From positions 3,706,501 through 3,770,500 of the forward strand of contig CATNEN010000024.1 of NCBI GenBank assembly GCA_950097015.1: 64,000 nucleotides of DNA, in the 5' to 3' direction. Origin of the DNA: Macrostomum hystrix (Eukaryota > Platyhelminthes > Macrostomidae). Positions within the stretch are counted from its first letter, which is position 1. Every line of letters starts with the position of its first letter. A program made the position numbers and the translations under genes. Shown piece after piece: positions 52,701-61,200 of this stretch. The notes beneath the pieces were generated by a model. That model saw only the letters and a program-made list of their open reading frames with translations. It was not told the DNA's origin and ran no database searches.

Positions 52701-55700
52701 ACTGATAACTGACAATCACTGTCACGTCGGTGCCCCAGGAGGCGATAAAATCTGGCGAGCGATCGGTCACGAATTGAAGGCTGGCGTTTGACAGTCGCTG
52801 TTGAACTCGGCGGACGGTCGAGACTTCAGCCACAGGAGGCGCGTCCTGGGAACCGATCTGGGCGTGGATTAGCCACTTGCGGTCTGGTGGGGGGTTGCCG
52901 AGTGGTGGTAGGATAGGACTGTAGGTGAGGGTATGATGTGACTGAGGTGATTTAGAGTTATGTGAGCACATGAACTAAAAGTGTTGGGTCAATTATCTAC
53001 GAGTACTAAGCAGATGTGAATAAGTTTTGAATCAGAACATCAAGTTTTTATTTTACGAGCTAGATAGTTTCACTTTCGTTGAACCCTACTCTAAATATTT
53101 AGAGTGGGTTTATAGATATTGAATTGGCTGATTTAAGCAGGTCCTCACTGTAAGCATTCTCCCAGACTGGGACATTGACAGCGCTGCCTGGAACGATAAA
53201 GCTGCGCTGCCGCACGGTGCCGTTGGTCCACACCGACTGGTCCGTCAGGGTGGCTGAGACGTTTTCGAAATAGTCGATGGTCACGTTTACTGTATCGCCA
53301 CTTGTAACTGTTGTCTGCGAGCCTGATAGTAGATTCAGCACAGAGGGGTGCGCTGGAGATAAAAGCTTCAGCTAAGGAAAAACACTCTAAATGGAGAATC
53401 CCAGAACTCTTAAACAGGGGAATCCCAGAACTCCCCCTAAATGTGAATTCAAGATCTCCAAAAAAGTGGATCTTGGTCCTCATAAACTGGGGAATCCCAG
53501 ACCTACCAAAAAGGGGAATCCCAGACCTCTCAAACTGGGGAATCCCAGACCTACCAAAAAGGGGAATCCCAGACCTCTCAAACTGGGGAATCCCAGACCT
53601 ACCAAAAAGGGGAATCCCAGACCTCTCAAACTGGGGAATCCCAGACCTACCAAAAAGGGGAATCCCAGACCTCTCAAACTGGGGAATCCCAGACCTACCA
53701 AAAAGGGGAATCCCAGACCTCTCAAACTGGGGAATCCCAGACCTCTAAAATAGTGAATTTCAAACCTAGCCAACTGAATAGTGCATTGTAACTGAGAATA
53801 GACTCAGTACCATAGCCGACGGTCCAGGACAGCGGACTTAGGCCAGCCAGTAGGTAGATGGAGCTGGCAAACTGCCAGTTGGTGGAACAAGCGGCGGCCT
53901 CCTCGCTGGCTGCGGTCACCTGGCAGGTGCCGGCAGGTGTTCCGCAGGCGCCGCTGCTCGGACTGTCTGGCAGAGTGGCGATGGCAGCACCCGAGCCACA
54001 CTGGCAGCTGGCGTTGTTGACAGCCGCGTACCTAAATTTAACAACGAACAGAAATAGGAGAAATATGCTTCTGACGCTACTGACAATAGTATAGTGTAGA
54101 CTGTAGAGATTATGATTTTCAGCGTCACATTCGGGTCAAATTCAATCGATTACTTTAGCGACGGTCGGCCCACAGCCAGCGTGGAGGCGATTCTGCCCAT
54201 TCGGGTGAAACCTGAGCACACGCAGGCACACTCAATCTCACACTCGCACAATATCTCATCTTCAGGCAGTGTACACTCTCACAGTGCCTAGGGTTGGCCC
54301 TCATAGGCGTGATTTTCACAAAATGAACGTTGCCTCGCCGTGGTTTCGAGCTCAGGGATCCTGGCTGGCGCGAGAGTCAGACACTCCGGCACTCCGCCGC
54401 CTTTTCTCACCCCATTCCCAGGTTCCTGCAGGTGTAGAGGCACTGTGCCAGCGGCGTCGGGCTCTGCTGCCGAGCAAGATTTGCGCCAGGATTCACGCGG
54501 AACTCGCGGCCGCGACCGTCAGCCTGGATGATCAGCTTGCACGGCAGCTGTGTGGCTTCAGTTAGGGTTTGATGGATATTGATACTGTCGTTTGTATTGA
54601 CGCTACACAACAGCACTAATAACCCTGCGCCTACTCAATAAAGAAGCTGGTCCCTACTAGATAAGATCTATGAAGGAGCTTAGCTTTCTTGTTTAGATAC
54701 AATATGCTAATATTAGGATTGTTGTTATTAGTTCAGTGGCACGCAATATTTGACAATATATATTCTGTATAAAATGTTATAGTTGCTATGCCGAGGAGGC
54801 AATTCTGCCCATTCCGCTGACTCCTGAACACACACGCACACAGGTGTGTACATCTGCCCTGACTCTCTCATCGTCGGGCAGTGTAAACTTTCACTGTACC
54901 TTGGAGGTTGACCCTCAGGGGCGTAAATTGTAAGACAAGCCCCCAAGCCTTATCTCTGCGGCTGCGCCCCAAAATGAATGTTGCCTCGCCGAGGAATCGA
55001 GCTCAGGACCTTGGTGCTAGGGGCAAACGCGTTAGACCGTTGGTAAAGTTTTAAGGACACCTAACAGAGACGTCTTGAATTTGAATTTGTGCCTGATGGA
55101 AAAACCTTGTGTCCTTGAGCGTTAGACGGTTGGTAAAGTTTTAAGGACACCTAACAGAGACGTCTTGAATTTGAATTTGTACCTAATGGAAAAACCTTGT
55201 GTCCTTGAGCGTTAGACCGTTGGTAAAGTTTTAAGGACACCTAACAGAGACGTCTTGAATTTGAATTTGTACCTAATGGAAAAACCTTGTGTCCTTGAGC
55301 GTTAGACCGTTGGTAAAGTTTTAAGGACACCTAACAGAGACGTCTTGAATTTGAATTTGTACCTAATGGAAAAACCTTGTGTCCTTGAGCGTTAGACCGT
55401 TGGTAAAGTTTTAAGGACACCTAACAGAGACGTCTTGAATTTGAATTTGTACCTAATGGAAAAACCTTGTGTCCTTGAGCAAGATGCTTAATTCCTGATT
55501 GCGATATTTCACCTTTGTCTGTTCACCTGTGCGAGGTCCAACTAAGGAATAGGTGAGTTGACGTCACGTGACTATTTTGTGAATTAGCGTCAAATATCCA
55601 ATAAATTGGTTGCTTCCGTTTACACAGCTGTCCGTCGAGAAATCCCGTTGGTTTAATCTCTGCTTTAACATACTGATTTATGATTTAGTCCTATTCTTGG

Positions 55701-55827
55701 TGAAGTTTGCATAGCCTAATCTAATCTCAGCGAGTAAATGATGATCCCTTTAGTAAATAAAATTGATTGACTAACCTGAGCCTGTCGCCAGCCAACAGGT
55801 GCTTAGGAAGAGCAGGAGATGCAGCAT
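28836..55827 (-). CDS. PKD1: Polycystin-1-like protein, complete 25-exon gene
   Basis: Exons in order: 55776-55827, 54411-54555, 53811-54031, 53149-53352, 52635-52883, 52387-52559, 51216-51876, 50815-51008, 46754-49479, 45768-46072, 45106-45129, 44685-45011, 43720-44547, 43073-43221, 42329-42999, 41583-41802, 40826-41103, 40009-40339, 37628-38685, 36672-37168, 35652-36094, 34830-34988, 33175-33430, 32366-32635, 28836-29038. The sum is 10,644 bases, exactly 3548 codons, and phases agree throughout. Order: signal peptide, WSC, PKD repeats, REJ, GPS, one membrane helix, PLAT, ten more helices with the polycystin extracellular domain, and a short cytosolic tail. Polycystin-1 forms ciliary receptor/channel complexes with polycystin-2 relatives. 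Compared with vertebrate PC1 (about 4300 residues) I see no leucine-rich repeats or C-type lectin. The call is very sure; the exon 21/22 and 9/10 joins are the weak points. Orthology to PKD1 rather than a PKD1L member is not settled. Confidence 0.93.
29039..32275. repeat. 32-bp minisatellite filling polycystin intron 24
   Basis: About 100 copies of a 32-bp unit containing CACCTAGACATCTAGATATG and ACTAGATTATGT. Variants ATCATG, ATTACG and CCAGAGCATG recur in fixed order; a block of about 450 bp is visible from about 30,940 to 32,200. The unit contains the dyad CTAGA-CA-TCTAG. On the minus strand every unit offers CATATCTAG. Confidence 0.98.
32366..34988 (-). CDS. PKD1: Polycystin exons 22-24: helices 8-11
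   Basis: Exons 34830-34988, 33175-33430 and 32366-32635. Helices: CINFLLLLLLVAEVAIYIAR; ALLGCICFLLTLRLL; PLLLFGILFGVLFFAFVQAG; and LAMLFVFFYIVVIVLTTVNL. The order AYDE-V-SQALL...SLFRTPLVAIETLCAMGLN-RLDF is the standard S3-to-pore layout of polycystins. Phases agree at both internal joins. Confidence 0.93.
32713..33125 (+). mobile_element. SINE family A head and body, then a second tRNA-like module
   Basis: Full tRNA-like head (CAGTGGCAGAGCGGTCTAAC, then GAGCTCGATTCCGC) and body to about 32978, truncated at CTCAGGAGAG. It is followed by a tRNA-like B box (CAGAGTTCGAATCTC) at about 33030 and the ACTGAACA module. It lies in polycystin intron 23, antisense to the gene. Confidence 0.85.
33530..34760 (-). 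pseudogene. Decayed non-LTR retrotransposon fragment with RNase H
   Basis: GC-rich sequence inside polycystin intron 22. The minus strand codes for DVEVWTDGSDAGG, with SSFRAVETALLQ further on, the D...E pattern of an RNase H domain. Just upstream in another frame is HLDSQLSL, like the end of a reverse transcriptase. Stops and frameshifts break it up. No long intact frame remains, so it is a dead copy. An RT-RNase H LINE is the best fit; a Gypsy-type element is less likely. Confidence 0.5.
35073..35428 (+). mobile_element. SINE family A copy with ATT tail
   Basis: Nearly full-length copy lacking the first bases of the head. It runs from GCGTTTGCCTCTCGCACCAC through TGCCTGACGATGAGAAAGTC to GCCCTCCTGCAATTACTATTATTATTATT. 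It lies in polycystin intron 21, antisense to the gene. Confidence 0.92.
35430..35600. repeat. 15-bp minisatellite in polycystin intron 21
   Basis: About eleven copies of CCAGATTCCCACTAT (T/C variants), ending about 50 bases from the exon 21 boundary. It abuts the tail of the preceding SINE. Confidence 0.95.
35652..37168 (-). CDS. PKD1: Polycystin exons 20-21: helix 6, extracellular polycystin domain, helix 7
   Basis: Exons 36672-37168 and 35652-36094 join at G|GC. Helix 6 is AGIFYLIFIAFILLLAHT. The tetragonal opening (polycystin) domain shows LYTVSQVKTNKDIWLYI, then YSGGGYVADL and FLELLLYNPNTDLYTAV, near-consensus for TRPP/PKD proteins. Helix 7 is PLALLDAACLALAAAFIVCE. The right end of exon 21 lacks a normal donor in frame. 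Confidence 0.9.
36105..36660. repeat. 19/20-bp minisatellite in polycystin intron 20
   Basis: Left half: 20-bp units AGTTGAAATAGGGAGGTGTC. Right half: 19-bp units AGTTGAGACATGGGGTGTC. Together they fill almost the whole intron between exons 20 and 21. Confidence 0.96.
37226..37515 (-). mobile_element. SINE family A copy, reverse orientation
   Basis: Minus-strand copy from ATCATTTGGTGACACTAGAC to the head (GGCAGAGCGGTTGACGCG on the minus strand). It has a short deletion in the variable middle. It lies in polycystin intron 19, same sense as the gene. Confidence 0.92.
37628..38685 (-). CDS. PKD1: Polycystin exon 19: helices 2-5
   Basis: It opens with the family hallmark RDRHLWLSVFTRSARSRFSR and codes for four membrane helices (CLVLLMSSLMISLMLYSI; VNGLYIAALSTALILPVN; VIGYGLSAASVAACVYLMV; TVLSTVLLLVLFVYPLFALL). 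The cytosolic loop between helices 3 and 4 is about 80 residues. The acceptor at 38686 (TTAAAG) is chosen on phase; a second AG inside the adjoining minisatellite would shift frame. Confidence 0.93.
38690..39965. repeat. 26-bp minisatellite in polycystin intron 18
   Basis: About 49 copies of a 26-bp unit ATCAATGGACTTCTAGATCA plus AGGATG, with ATGA/ATCA and GATTATCG variants. It contains the dyad GATCA-AGGA-TGATC and TCTAGA. It abuts the exon 19 acceptor. Confidence 0.97.
40009..40339 (-). CDS. PKD1: Polycystin exon 18: PLAT/LH2 domain
   Basis: The exon is almost exactly the PLAT domain (about residues 2476-2586). It opens YELTFWTGNRSGAGTTANVF and contains STGPRPI, FYLTTPRNLG and LRLWHDNSGLDPCWYLNRV. 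These are near-consensus for polycystin PLAT. The domain is cytosolic and binds lipids and protein partners in family members. The donor is TCA|GTTAGT. Confidence 0.95.
40475..40725. repeat. 16-bp minisatellite in polycystin intron 17
   Basis: About 15 copies of AAATCCGAAACTTCCC, decaying to AACCTCAAACTTC at the right edge. Open frames of repeating FGKFRIWEVS type on the minus strand are artefacts. Confidence 0.95.
40826..41802 (-). CDS. PKD1: Polycystin exons 16-17: GPS and first membrane helix
   Basis: Exons 41583-41802 and 40826-41103. The GPS reads SCTYADLQRFELANNEVF then EGQCSTPAMTQCFSRHLTTF. The cleavage tripeptide HL-T is present (residue about 2400), but the usual tryptophans and one of the usual cysteines are not evident. 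The first membrane helix (PVALALAVTFICLYIIVLIW) follows at about residues 2429-2450, then the basic RYKDRRDLELAGVVPL linker typical of polycystins. Confidence 0.9.
41215..41500. repeat. 21-bp minisatellite in polycystin intron 16
   Basis: About 13 copies of AGTTCTATTAATAGATCATGG with AATTC/AACAG variants. The core CTATTAATAG is a perfect palindrome. Both strands read open because the unit is a multiple of three. Confidence 0.96.
41887..42196 (+). mobile_element. SINE family A, best full-length copy
   Basis: About 310 bp. The head has an A-box-like TGGCAGAGCGGTTAACACG and a B-box-like GAGCTCGATTCC, from a Leu/Ser-type tRNA. The body runs AGAAGGCTTGGGGGCTTGTC, then a CTGCCTGACGATGAGAAAGT block and GCTCAGGAGTCAGCGGAATG. 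It ends in an (ATT)n tail. The 3' CCTCGCTGG...CCTCCTGCAA block is missing here but present in other copies. It lies in polycystin intron 15. At least ten copies of the family lie in this window. Confidence 0.93.
42205..42290. repeat. 22-bp repeat, four copies
   Basis: Units of the form GCTGCAGTTTCTACTCTTTG plus TG directly after the SINE tail, near the exon 15 donor (42328) in polycystin intron 15. A similar CTGCAGTTTCTATTCTTTC occurs at 41864, just left of the SINE. The SINE may therefore have landed inside this short array. Confidence 0.85.
42329..46072 (-). CDS. PKD1: Polycystin exons 10-15: REJ module and GAIN-like stretch
   Basis: Exons 10 to 13 read as an REJ domain: LPVTVRCVSNC, YNYRWQI, GYFILRVKSW, VTVSPSAGVALTTSFQIYC and PLTYSIGYSQL then QLSICVLVRDANEAESF. 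Exon 11 is a 24-base microexon (45106-45129) restoring frame between phase-1 introns. Exons 13-15 code for a helical stretch (SLERSTQCLGLIGRTMRGM) and a Cys/Asn-rich part (PCNCTGNYVYSTCQP) leading to the GPS. REJ occurs in polycystins and the sea urchin receptor for egg jelly. Confidence 0.85.
43309..43712. repeat. CTA trinucleotide microsatellite, ~400 bp
   Basis: Imperfect (CTA)n with CAA and CTC interruptions fills about 80 percent of polycystin intron 13. It ends seven bases from the exon 13 donor GT (43719). The long polyserine-like frame on the minus strand is a repeat artefact. Confidence 0.98.
45182..45700. repeat. 32-bp minisatellite in polycystin intron 10
   Basis: About 16 copies of a 32-bp unit with GAGGACATTGTTAGGGATAA and TGCCTGCACACT (CCAGCACACT variant). 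CATTGTTAGGAATAATG is an imperfect dyad. It sits between exon 10 and the 24-base exon 11. Confidence 0.97.
46216..46575 (-). mobile_element. SINE family A copy plus GTCCATGGACTGAACAGCTG module
   Basis: Minus-strand family-A copy (about 46290-46575) with its AAT-rich tail at 46272-46296. It is preceded by the CCAGTCCATGGACTGAACAG module. It lies in polycystin intron 9. Confidence 0.9.
46754..49479 (-). CDS. PKD1: Polycystin exon 9: 2.7-kb exon with PKD repeats and REJ start
   Basis: A single 908-codon exon. PKD repeat cores are clear at the N-terminal end (VSFGDGVTAAV; CAWNFGDGASETN then HSYSRPGNYTITVGISN). The later half is a cysteine-poor extracellular stretch leading into REJ. Vertebrate PKD1 also packs its PKD repeats into one very large exon. 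The donor GA|GTGAGC is strong. The partner acceptor is either 46073 (in phase) or a CAG at 46102 (out of phase with this donor). Confidence 0.93.
49510..49815 (+). mobile_element. SINE family A copy with deletion in the head
   Basis: Starts CCATGGCAGAGCG, then jumps directly to TGCGAGGCCACATTCATTTG, losing the B box region. The rest of the body is complete to GCCCACAGCTCTCGTGCAAT. It lies in polycystin intron 8. Confidence 0.92.
49830..50800. other. Intron 8 unique sequence, nothing recognised
   Basis: About 1 kb of mixed AT-rich sequence in polycystin intron 8. Short low-complexity stretches (ATTATTATTTTTATTAATAT near 50,710) occur. No gene, tRNA or array can be supported. Confidence 0.45.
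50815..53352 (-). CDS. PKD1: Polycystin exons 4-8: first PKD-type repeats and a Cys-rich insert
   Basis: Five exons code for about residues 140-633. The beta-sandwich signatures are visible: VNFGNGRSVI (exon 5) and YTWNFTDGETRI then APGAYSLELTAENIVSR (exon 8). Exon 7 begins with a cysteine-rich stretch (HCSSGSTYCYLSNTC, LVCGRQP, LSCSGGLWG) followed by two beta-rich segments. Many NxS/T sequons mark it as extracellular. Confidence 0.85.
51877..52386. other. Intron 6 unique sequence
   Basis: AT-rich intron between polycystin exons 6 and 7. No repeat array was recognised. A short GC-richer stretch at 52,240-52,330 resembles the family-A body only loosely. Confidence 0.4.
53486..53755. repeat. 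48-bp dimeric minisatellite in polycystin intron 3
   Basis: About five and a half copies of a 48-bp unit made of two 24-bp halves: GGGAATCCCAGACCTACC-AAAAAG and GGGAATCCCAGACCTCTC-AAACTG. This is a clean two-step higher-order repeat. GGGA-A-TCCC is a dyad. Older divergent halves extend left to about 53,390. Confidence 0.97.
53811..54555 (-). CDS. PKD1: Polycystin exons 2-3: WSC-like cysteine-rich domain
   Basis: Exons 54411-54555 and 53811-54031 join at GG|G (glycine) to give CLYTCRNLGMGYAAV then ASCQCGSG. This is the C...C...G-Y-A...C-x-C-G pattern of WSC domains, at about residues 50-110. Human polycystin-1 also has a WSC domain near its N-terminus. The domain is thought to bind carbohydrate. 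Confidence 0.8.
54165..54400 (-). mobile_element. Diverged SINE family A copy
   Basis: Minus-strand copy from CACAGCCAGCGTGGAGGCGA to about the head (CTGGCGCGAGAGTCAGACAC). It is more diverged than other copies. It lies in polycystin intron 2. Confidence 0.8.
54788..55039 (-). mobile_element. SINE family A copy next to a 90-bp array
   Basis: Minus-strand copy from CGAGGAGGCAATTCTGCCCA to GCAAACGCGTTAGACCG. Its tRNA-like head is cut after nine shared bases where the neighbouring 90-bp tandem array begins. It lies in polycystin intron 1. Confidence 0.9.
55031..55480. repeat. Five near-identical 90-bp tandem copies
   Basis: Units start at 55031, 55121, 55211, 55301 and 55391, each opening GTTAGACCGTTGGTAAAG and ending CCTTGTGTCCTTGAGC. 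Only three or four bases differ across all five (GCCTGATGG and GACGGTT variants). The unit joins the end of SINE A to a segment resembling family B, so it looks like a recent amplification of a SINE junction. Confidence 0.97.
55776..55827 (-). CDS. PKD1: Polycystin exon 1: signal peptide
   Basis: ATG at 55827 opens MLHLLLFLSTCWLATGS, a textbook signal peptide, then a phase-1 GTTAGT donor. Joined to exon 2 it reads ...ATGS-A-TQLPC, with a plausible signal peptidase site. This join fixes the start of the gene. Confidence 0.85.
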
Positions 55828-57142
55828 AATCAATGCTCCAATGTTGGGGCCGTTAACGGCTATTTTAAACTCAATTTTTACCAGATAAGAATTCGATGTG
55901 TAAAAGATAAGAAATCTCTCCTACGGTGTCGGATCACTTTAAGAGCCCACGGGGCGATATTTATCAGCGCAGGTGGCAACCGATGTGTTTGCTTTTGCGT
56001 TGCCGCTGGAGCTTGGGATTCTGGCGGGTTTGATCTGGGAAGGAGAAACTGACTCCCCATCCGAGGTATCTCAACAAGCTACTCAATCAGTTGTGTGAGA
56101 AATTCATTTGATTAATCTCGATTGAAAAACTTGTCACATTGTGTTTTATGTATCAGCATCAATTTAATTAATTAGATTTACATTTTCAGAGAAAATATTT
56201 TTCAAGGAATTTTTCCACATATTTTTTTCGCGACATCTCATTTTTTTTCACTTCATTTTTTTGGTTTGGTTTTCATTCGGCTTGCTATTTTTAGCAGAAT
56301 AAAACAACACAAAGAAAGAGTTTGTTGAGCAGAGGAGCGAGGCCATACTTACACATAATTAAAGGTTTTTTGTCGAATGCAAATTTGAACTGAAAAATAA
56401 GTTTTCTGTGGGGTCACAGAAAGGCTATTTTATTATTTTTTTTAATGGTCAGAGGTGTACTCAAATGCACAATGGGACCCAAATGCTTTCTTTTTTTGGA
56501 AACAATCGTTCTTAGTCTCAAAACACAAAACACTAGAAAGAATTCAGCAGGACAGCAGGACTGATATGCTCAAACGAATTGAGCTGTGTGCAACTCGTAG
56601 ATTTTATACAACCCCTGCCAACGCAATCCAATTGGAACGAGCAGAAGGAGAGAAAGAGAGGAGCGAATATGCTTTTCGACCGAGGTGAGTCCTGCTAGTT
56701 GCTAGGTCGAGTTGCTTTCAAACTTATTTAGGCTAAAAGTTCAACCGACAGTTTTTTCTGTGTATTTACTGGTTGCTCTCTAGAAAATAGAACTAGAAAG
56801 AAAAAACACACTGGGCAGAGACACACAAAAACTGAGAGAGCGAGAGACAGACAGAGAGACAAAGTGAAAACACCTGGGTTGCCTTGGCAGTCCGGCACAC
56901 AAATTCTACCTGGCGATTTTACAATCCCAACACACCTCACCATACACTCGCGCACAAGCACACATTCTATGACCGATTTTTTTACATTTCCTCCCCCGGC
57001 CTAAGTGTCCAGCCGGGCCGTCATAGGCTGAGAGGTGACCGGACTCTCTCAGCATCTCGACCAGTCCGAGTTTTATGAGCCTTGCCTGTTTTGAGTTCAA
57101 ATTTTCGCACCGGTACTCAGCGCCAAGCGTTCCGAGCGGGTC
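55828..57142. promoter_or_regulatory. Divergent intergenic region between polycystin and TRPA-like genes
   Basis: A 1.3-kb spacer between start codons pointing away from each other. It should hold both promoters and 5' untranslated regions. No TATA box or initiator is convincing. A purine-rich stretch (GAGAGAGCGAGAGACAGACA region, about 56,800-56,870) and a CAATCCAATTGG near 56,625 are the only notable patterns. Whether one element serves both genes is inference. Confidence 0.45.
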
Positions 57143-58172
57143 ATGAGTGCCGCCGACCAGCCGGAAAGCAACAGCAACCAGGCCAACACTAGCGCGAGCG
57201 TATCCAGATCCGAGGGACAGCAGTACATCCCTTGGCCGTTGCCCGAGGTTGACGTCACGAGCAACAGCGGGGGCAGTCGGAAGAAGAAGAAGACTAAACT
57301 AGCTGAAGCCCCCGGATACGAGTCGCCTCAGCCTGAAGTGCAAGATAGCCTAGCTCCACCAGCTGGGCCAGCAAACATGGCCAATAGAAGAGGCAGCGGC
57401 GCCGTTCTGCCAGCGGCTGACTCCGCGCACAGCATGCCGCTGCAAATGGTTCGATTCTTTGAGTCCACAGAGGACAGCCTGCCTGGAGCGCAGAGCGGCG
57501 GCTACCTCACCGATGAAACAGCCGATACGACAGGCGGCCGTGGCAGGGCTCATCACGCCAGCTTTCTGGACATGATTGAGGTTGGCTGACTTTGGCTTTC
57601 ACTTGCTGCATTAGTTTCACAAGATTGTGGTATTGTCTACGGCATTCCAACACAAGATTGGGTATTGCTTGTGGGATTCCAGCACACGATTAGGGTATTG
57701 TCTGTGGGTTTCCAGCACACGATTAGGGTATTGTCTGTGGGTTTCCAGCACACGATTAGGGTAATTGTCTGTGGGTTTCCAGCACACGATTAGGGTATTG
57801 TCTTTAGGTTTCCTATACAAGATTGCGGTATTGTCTATGGGTTTCCGGCACAAGATTGGGGTATTGTCTATGGGTTTCCGGCACAAGATTGGGGTATTGT
57901 CTATGGGTTTTCGGCACAAGATTGGGGTATTGTCTATGGGTTTCCAGCACATGATTGGGGTATTGTCTATGGGTTTCCAGCACATGATTGAGGTATTGTC
58001 TATGGGTTTCCAGCACATGATTGGGGCATCGTAAATGGAAAGTCTATGGAGATTTACAGCCCCACTGATTAATTCTGACCGACTTTCAACCCGCAGGCTG
58101 CCAAAGACGGCCGGGCCCAGCTGCTCGAGGAGATGATGGGACCGCCGCAGCTACAGAATTTCGGCGGAAGCA

Positions 58173-58223
<51 letters not shown>

Positions 58224-61200
58224 TTGGCGGCGGCAAGGGCAAGAGGAACATCCACGTAGACAAGAAGGACACCAACGGCTACACCATGCTGCACTATGCG
58301 GCTAGGAACAACCATGTCAATGTCTGCGACGTTCTACTACGCCGCGGAGCGGAAATCAACATCGAAGGCCCGGACCAGATGACCCCGCTGCATATGGCCG
58401 CCAAGTACAAGCGGGCCAGAGGTGGCAAAGCTGCCGCGGCGGCTGCGGCGGCTGCTGCTGCTGCGTCATCGGCGATTGCTCCAACGACTGGGGTGAGCAT
58501 TTGGGTGATCCCTGAGTACACCAAGTTAGGCTTATAAGAGTTCAAGCAATAAATGTCAATTCGTATAATGTCAACTTCCAGCTAGAGAAGAAGGACGGCT
58601 CACAGACGAATCTGACGGAGTCTGTCGACTTTCATATCGGGGTGAGTCGCTAGATTGAACGGCTGATTCCGATTTCTGACGATGATTTGCAATCATTTAC
58701 AATTGCAAATGAGTTTTCAATTTTTTCCTTTTCAGGACGCCGCGAGGCAATCAGCTAGGGTAAGACACAAGCATTTGTACTAGAATCTGAACCCCAGATT
58801 TGCTTCCTAGAATCTAACCCCAGATTTATTTCCTAGAATCTGAACCCCAGATTTGCTTCCTAGAATCTGAACCCCAGATTTGCTTCCTAGAATCTGAATC
58901 CCAGATTTGCTTCCTAGAATCTGAATCCCAGATTTGCTTCCTAGAATCTGAACCCCAGATTTATTTCCTAGAATCTGAACCCCCGAGTTTTGTTTCCTAG
59001 AATCTGAACCCCAGATTTGCTTCCTAGAATCTGAACCCCAGATTTGCTTCCTAGAATCTGAACCCCCGAGTTTTGTTTCCTAGAATCTGAACCTCAGATT
59101 TGTTTCCTAGAATCTGAACCCTAGATTTGTTTCCTATAATCTGAACCCCAGATTTGTTTCCTAGAATCTGAAACCCAGATTTGTTTCCTAGAATATGAAC
59201 CCTAGATTTGTTTCCTATAATCTAAACCCAGATTTGCTTCCTAGAATCTGAACCCCAGATTTTTTCCTAGAATCTAAACCCCAGATTTATTTCCTAGAAT
59301 CTGAACCACCGAGTTTTGTTTCCTAGAATCTGAACCCTAGATTTGTTTCCTATAATCTAAACCCAGTTTTTCCTAGAATCTGAACCCCAGATTGTTTCCT
59401 AGAATCGGAACCCCAGATTTGTTTCCCAGATTCGAAATCCCAGATTCGGAATCCTAGATTCGGAATCCCATATTCGAAATCCCAGATTCGGAATCCCAGA
59501 TTCGGAATCCCAGATTCGGAATCCCAGATTCGGAATCCCAGATTCGGAATCCCAGATTCGGAATCCCAGATTCGGAATCTCAGATTTGGAATCCCAGATT
59601 CGGAATCCCAGATTCGGAATCACAGATCCCAAATCCCTATCCCTATCCCTGCAGCAGGATGAGAAGGACGCTGTGTTCTTCCTACTGCGCCAAGGCGCGG
59701 ACATGACCCGCAAGGACTTCTACGGCTGCACGCCGCTGCACTACGCAGCAATGAAGGGCAACACGGAGGCGGCCAGATTCTTGTTGAGCCGGGAGAAGCG
59801 GCGGCGTAGCAACCAGCGGGTGGATAAATCGGACTCGCTTTACCTCACTCGGGTGCCCATCTGGCGTGTGAGAAAAATTCCTTTGTGTTTTTTCAACGCA
59901 TCGATTCAACTGTTAATAAAAACAAAATGCGCAAACCGAATATGAAACACGCCCGTTATTTAAATATATAACACGCCCGTCAATCCATCATGACACAACC
60001 CGTTTATCCATCATGACACAACCCGTTTATCCATCATGACACAACCCGTTTATCCATCATGACACAACCCGTTTATCCATCATGACACAAGCCCGTTTAT
60101 CCATCATGACACAAGCTCGTTAGTCCATCATGACACAAGCCCGTTTCTCCATCATGAAGCAAGCTCGTTAATCCATCATGAAGCAAGCTCGTTAATCCAT
60201 CATGAAACACGCCCGTTAATCCATCATGAAACACACCTGTTAGTCAATTATGAAACACACCCGTTAATCCATTATGAAACAATATCGTTAATCCATCATG
60301 AAACACACCTGTTAATAAATTATGAAACAAAACCGTTAATCCATCATGAAACAAGATCGTTAATCCATCATGAAACAAGATCGTTAAGCCATCATGAAAC
60401 ACACCCGGTAATCCATCATGAAACAAGATCGTTAATCCATCATGAAACAAGATCGTTAATCCATCATGAAACAAGATCGTTAATCCATCATGAAACAGAC
60501 ATGTTAATCAATTATAAAACACAAGCCCGTTAATCCATCATGACACAAGCCCGTTAATCCAGTACAAGCATGATAATCAAATTATTCCCCCGCAATGCCA
60601 CCAGATCACGGACAATGAGGACATGACGCCGTTGCACCTGGCCTGCTCACACAAGGAGGCCGCCGTTGTTCGTTTACTAATTGAAACAGAGAACAACGAC
60701 AAAGACTACCTGGAGATGACAGAGAAGAGCGGCTGCACGGCGCTGCACCTGGCCTGCGCCGAGGGCGACGCCGACATCTGCAGCTACCTGCTGCACGCCG
60801 CGGAGGCTGTCGGAGCCGGATTTCGGCAGCGCTATGTCAACAAGCGCGACATGGAGAACTGCACCTGCCTGCACTACGCTGTGGAGAATGAGAACGTTGA
60901 GGTTTCTGAGATGCTCATTAGGAACGGTGTGTGATGCAGCTGAATCATTATCGACTCCGAATTTATTTCCAACGATTCAGTTCCTCCATTTTTTAATTAC
61001 TAATCTCGTGTACTCAATAGCTCGTGTGCTGTTTTAAATCCCTTAAAAATCCCAGATTCCAAATCCCAGATTCCAAAGCCCAGATTCCAAATCCCAGATT
61101 CCAAATCCCAGATTCCAAATCCCAGATTCCAAATCCCAGATTCCAAATCCCAGATTCCAAATCCCAGATTCCAAATCCCAGATTCCAAATCCCAGATTCC

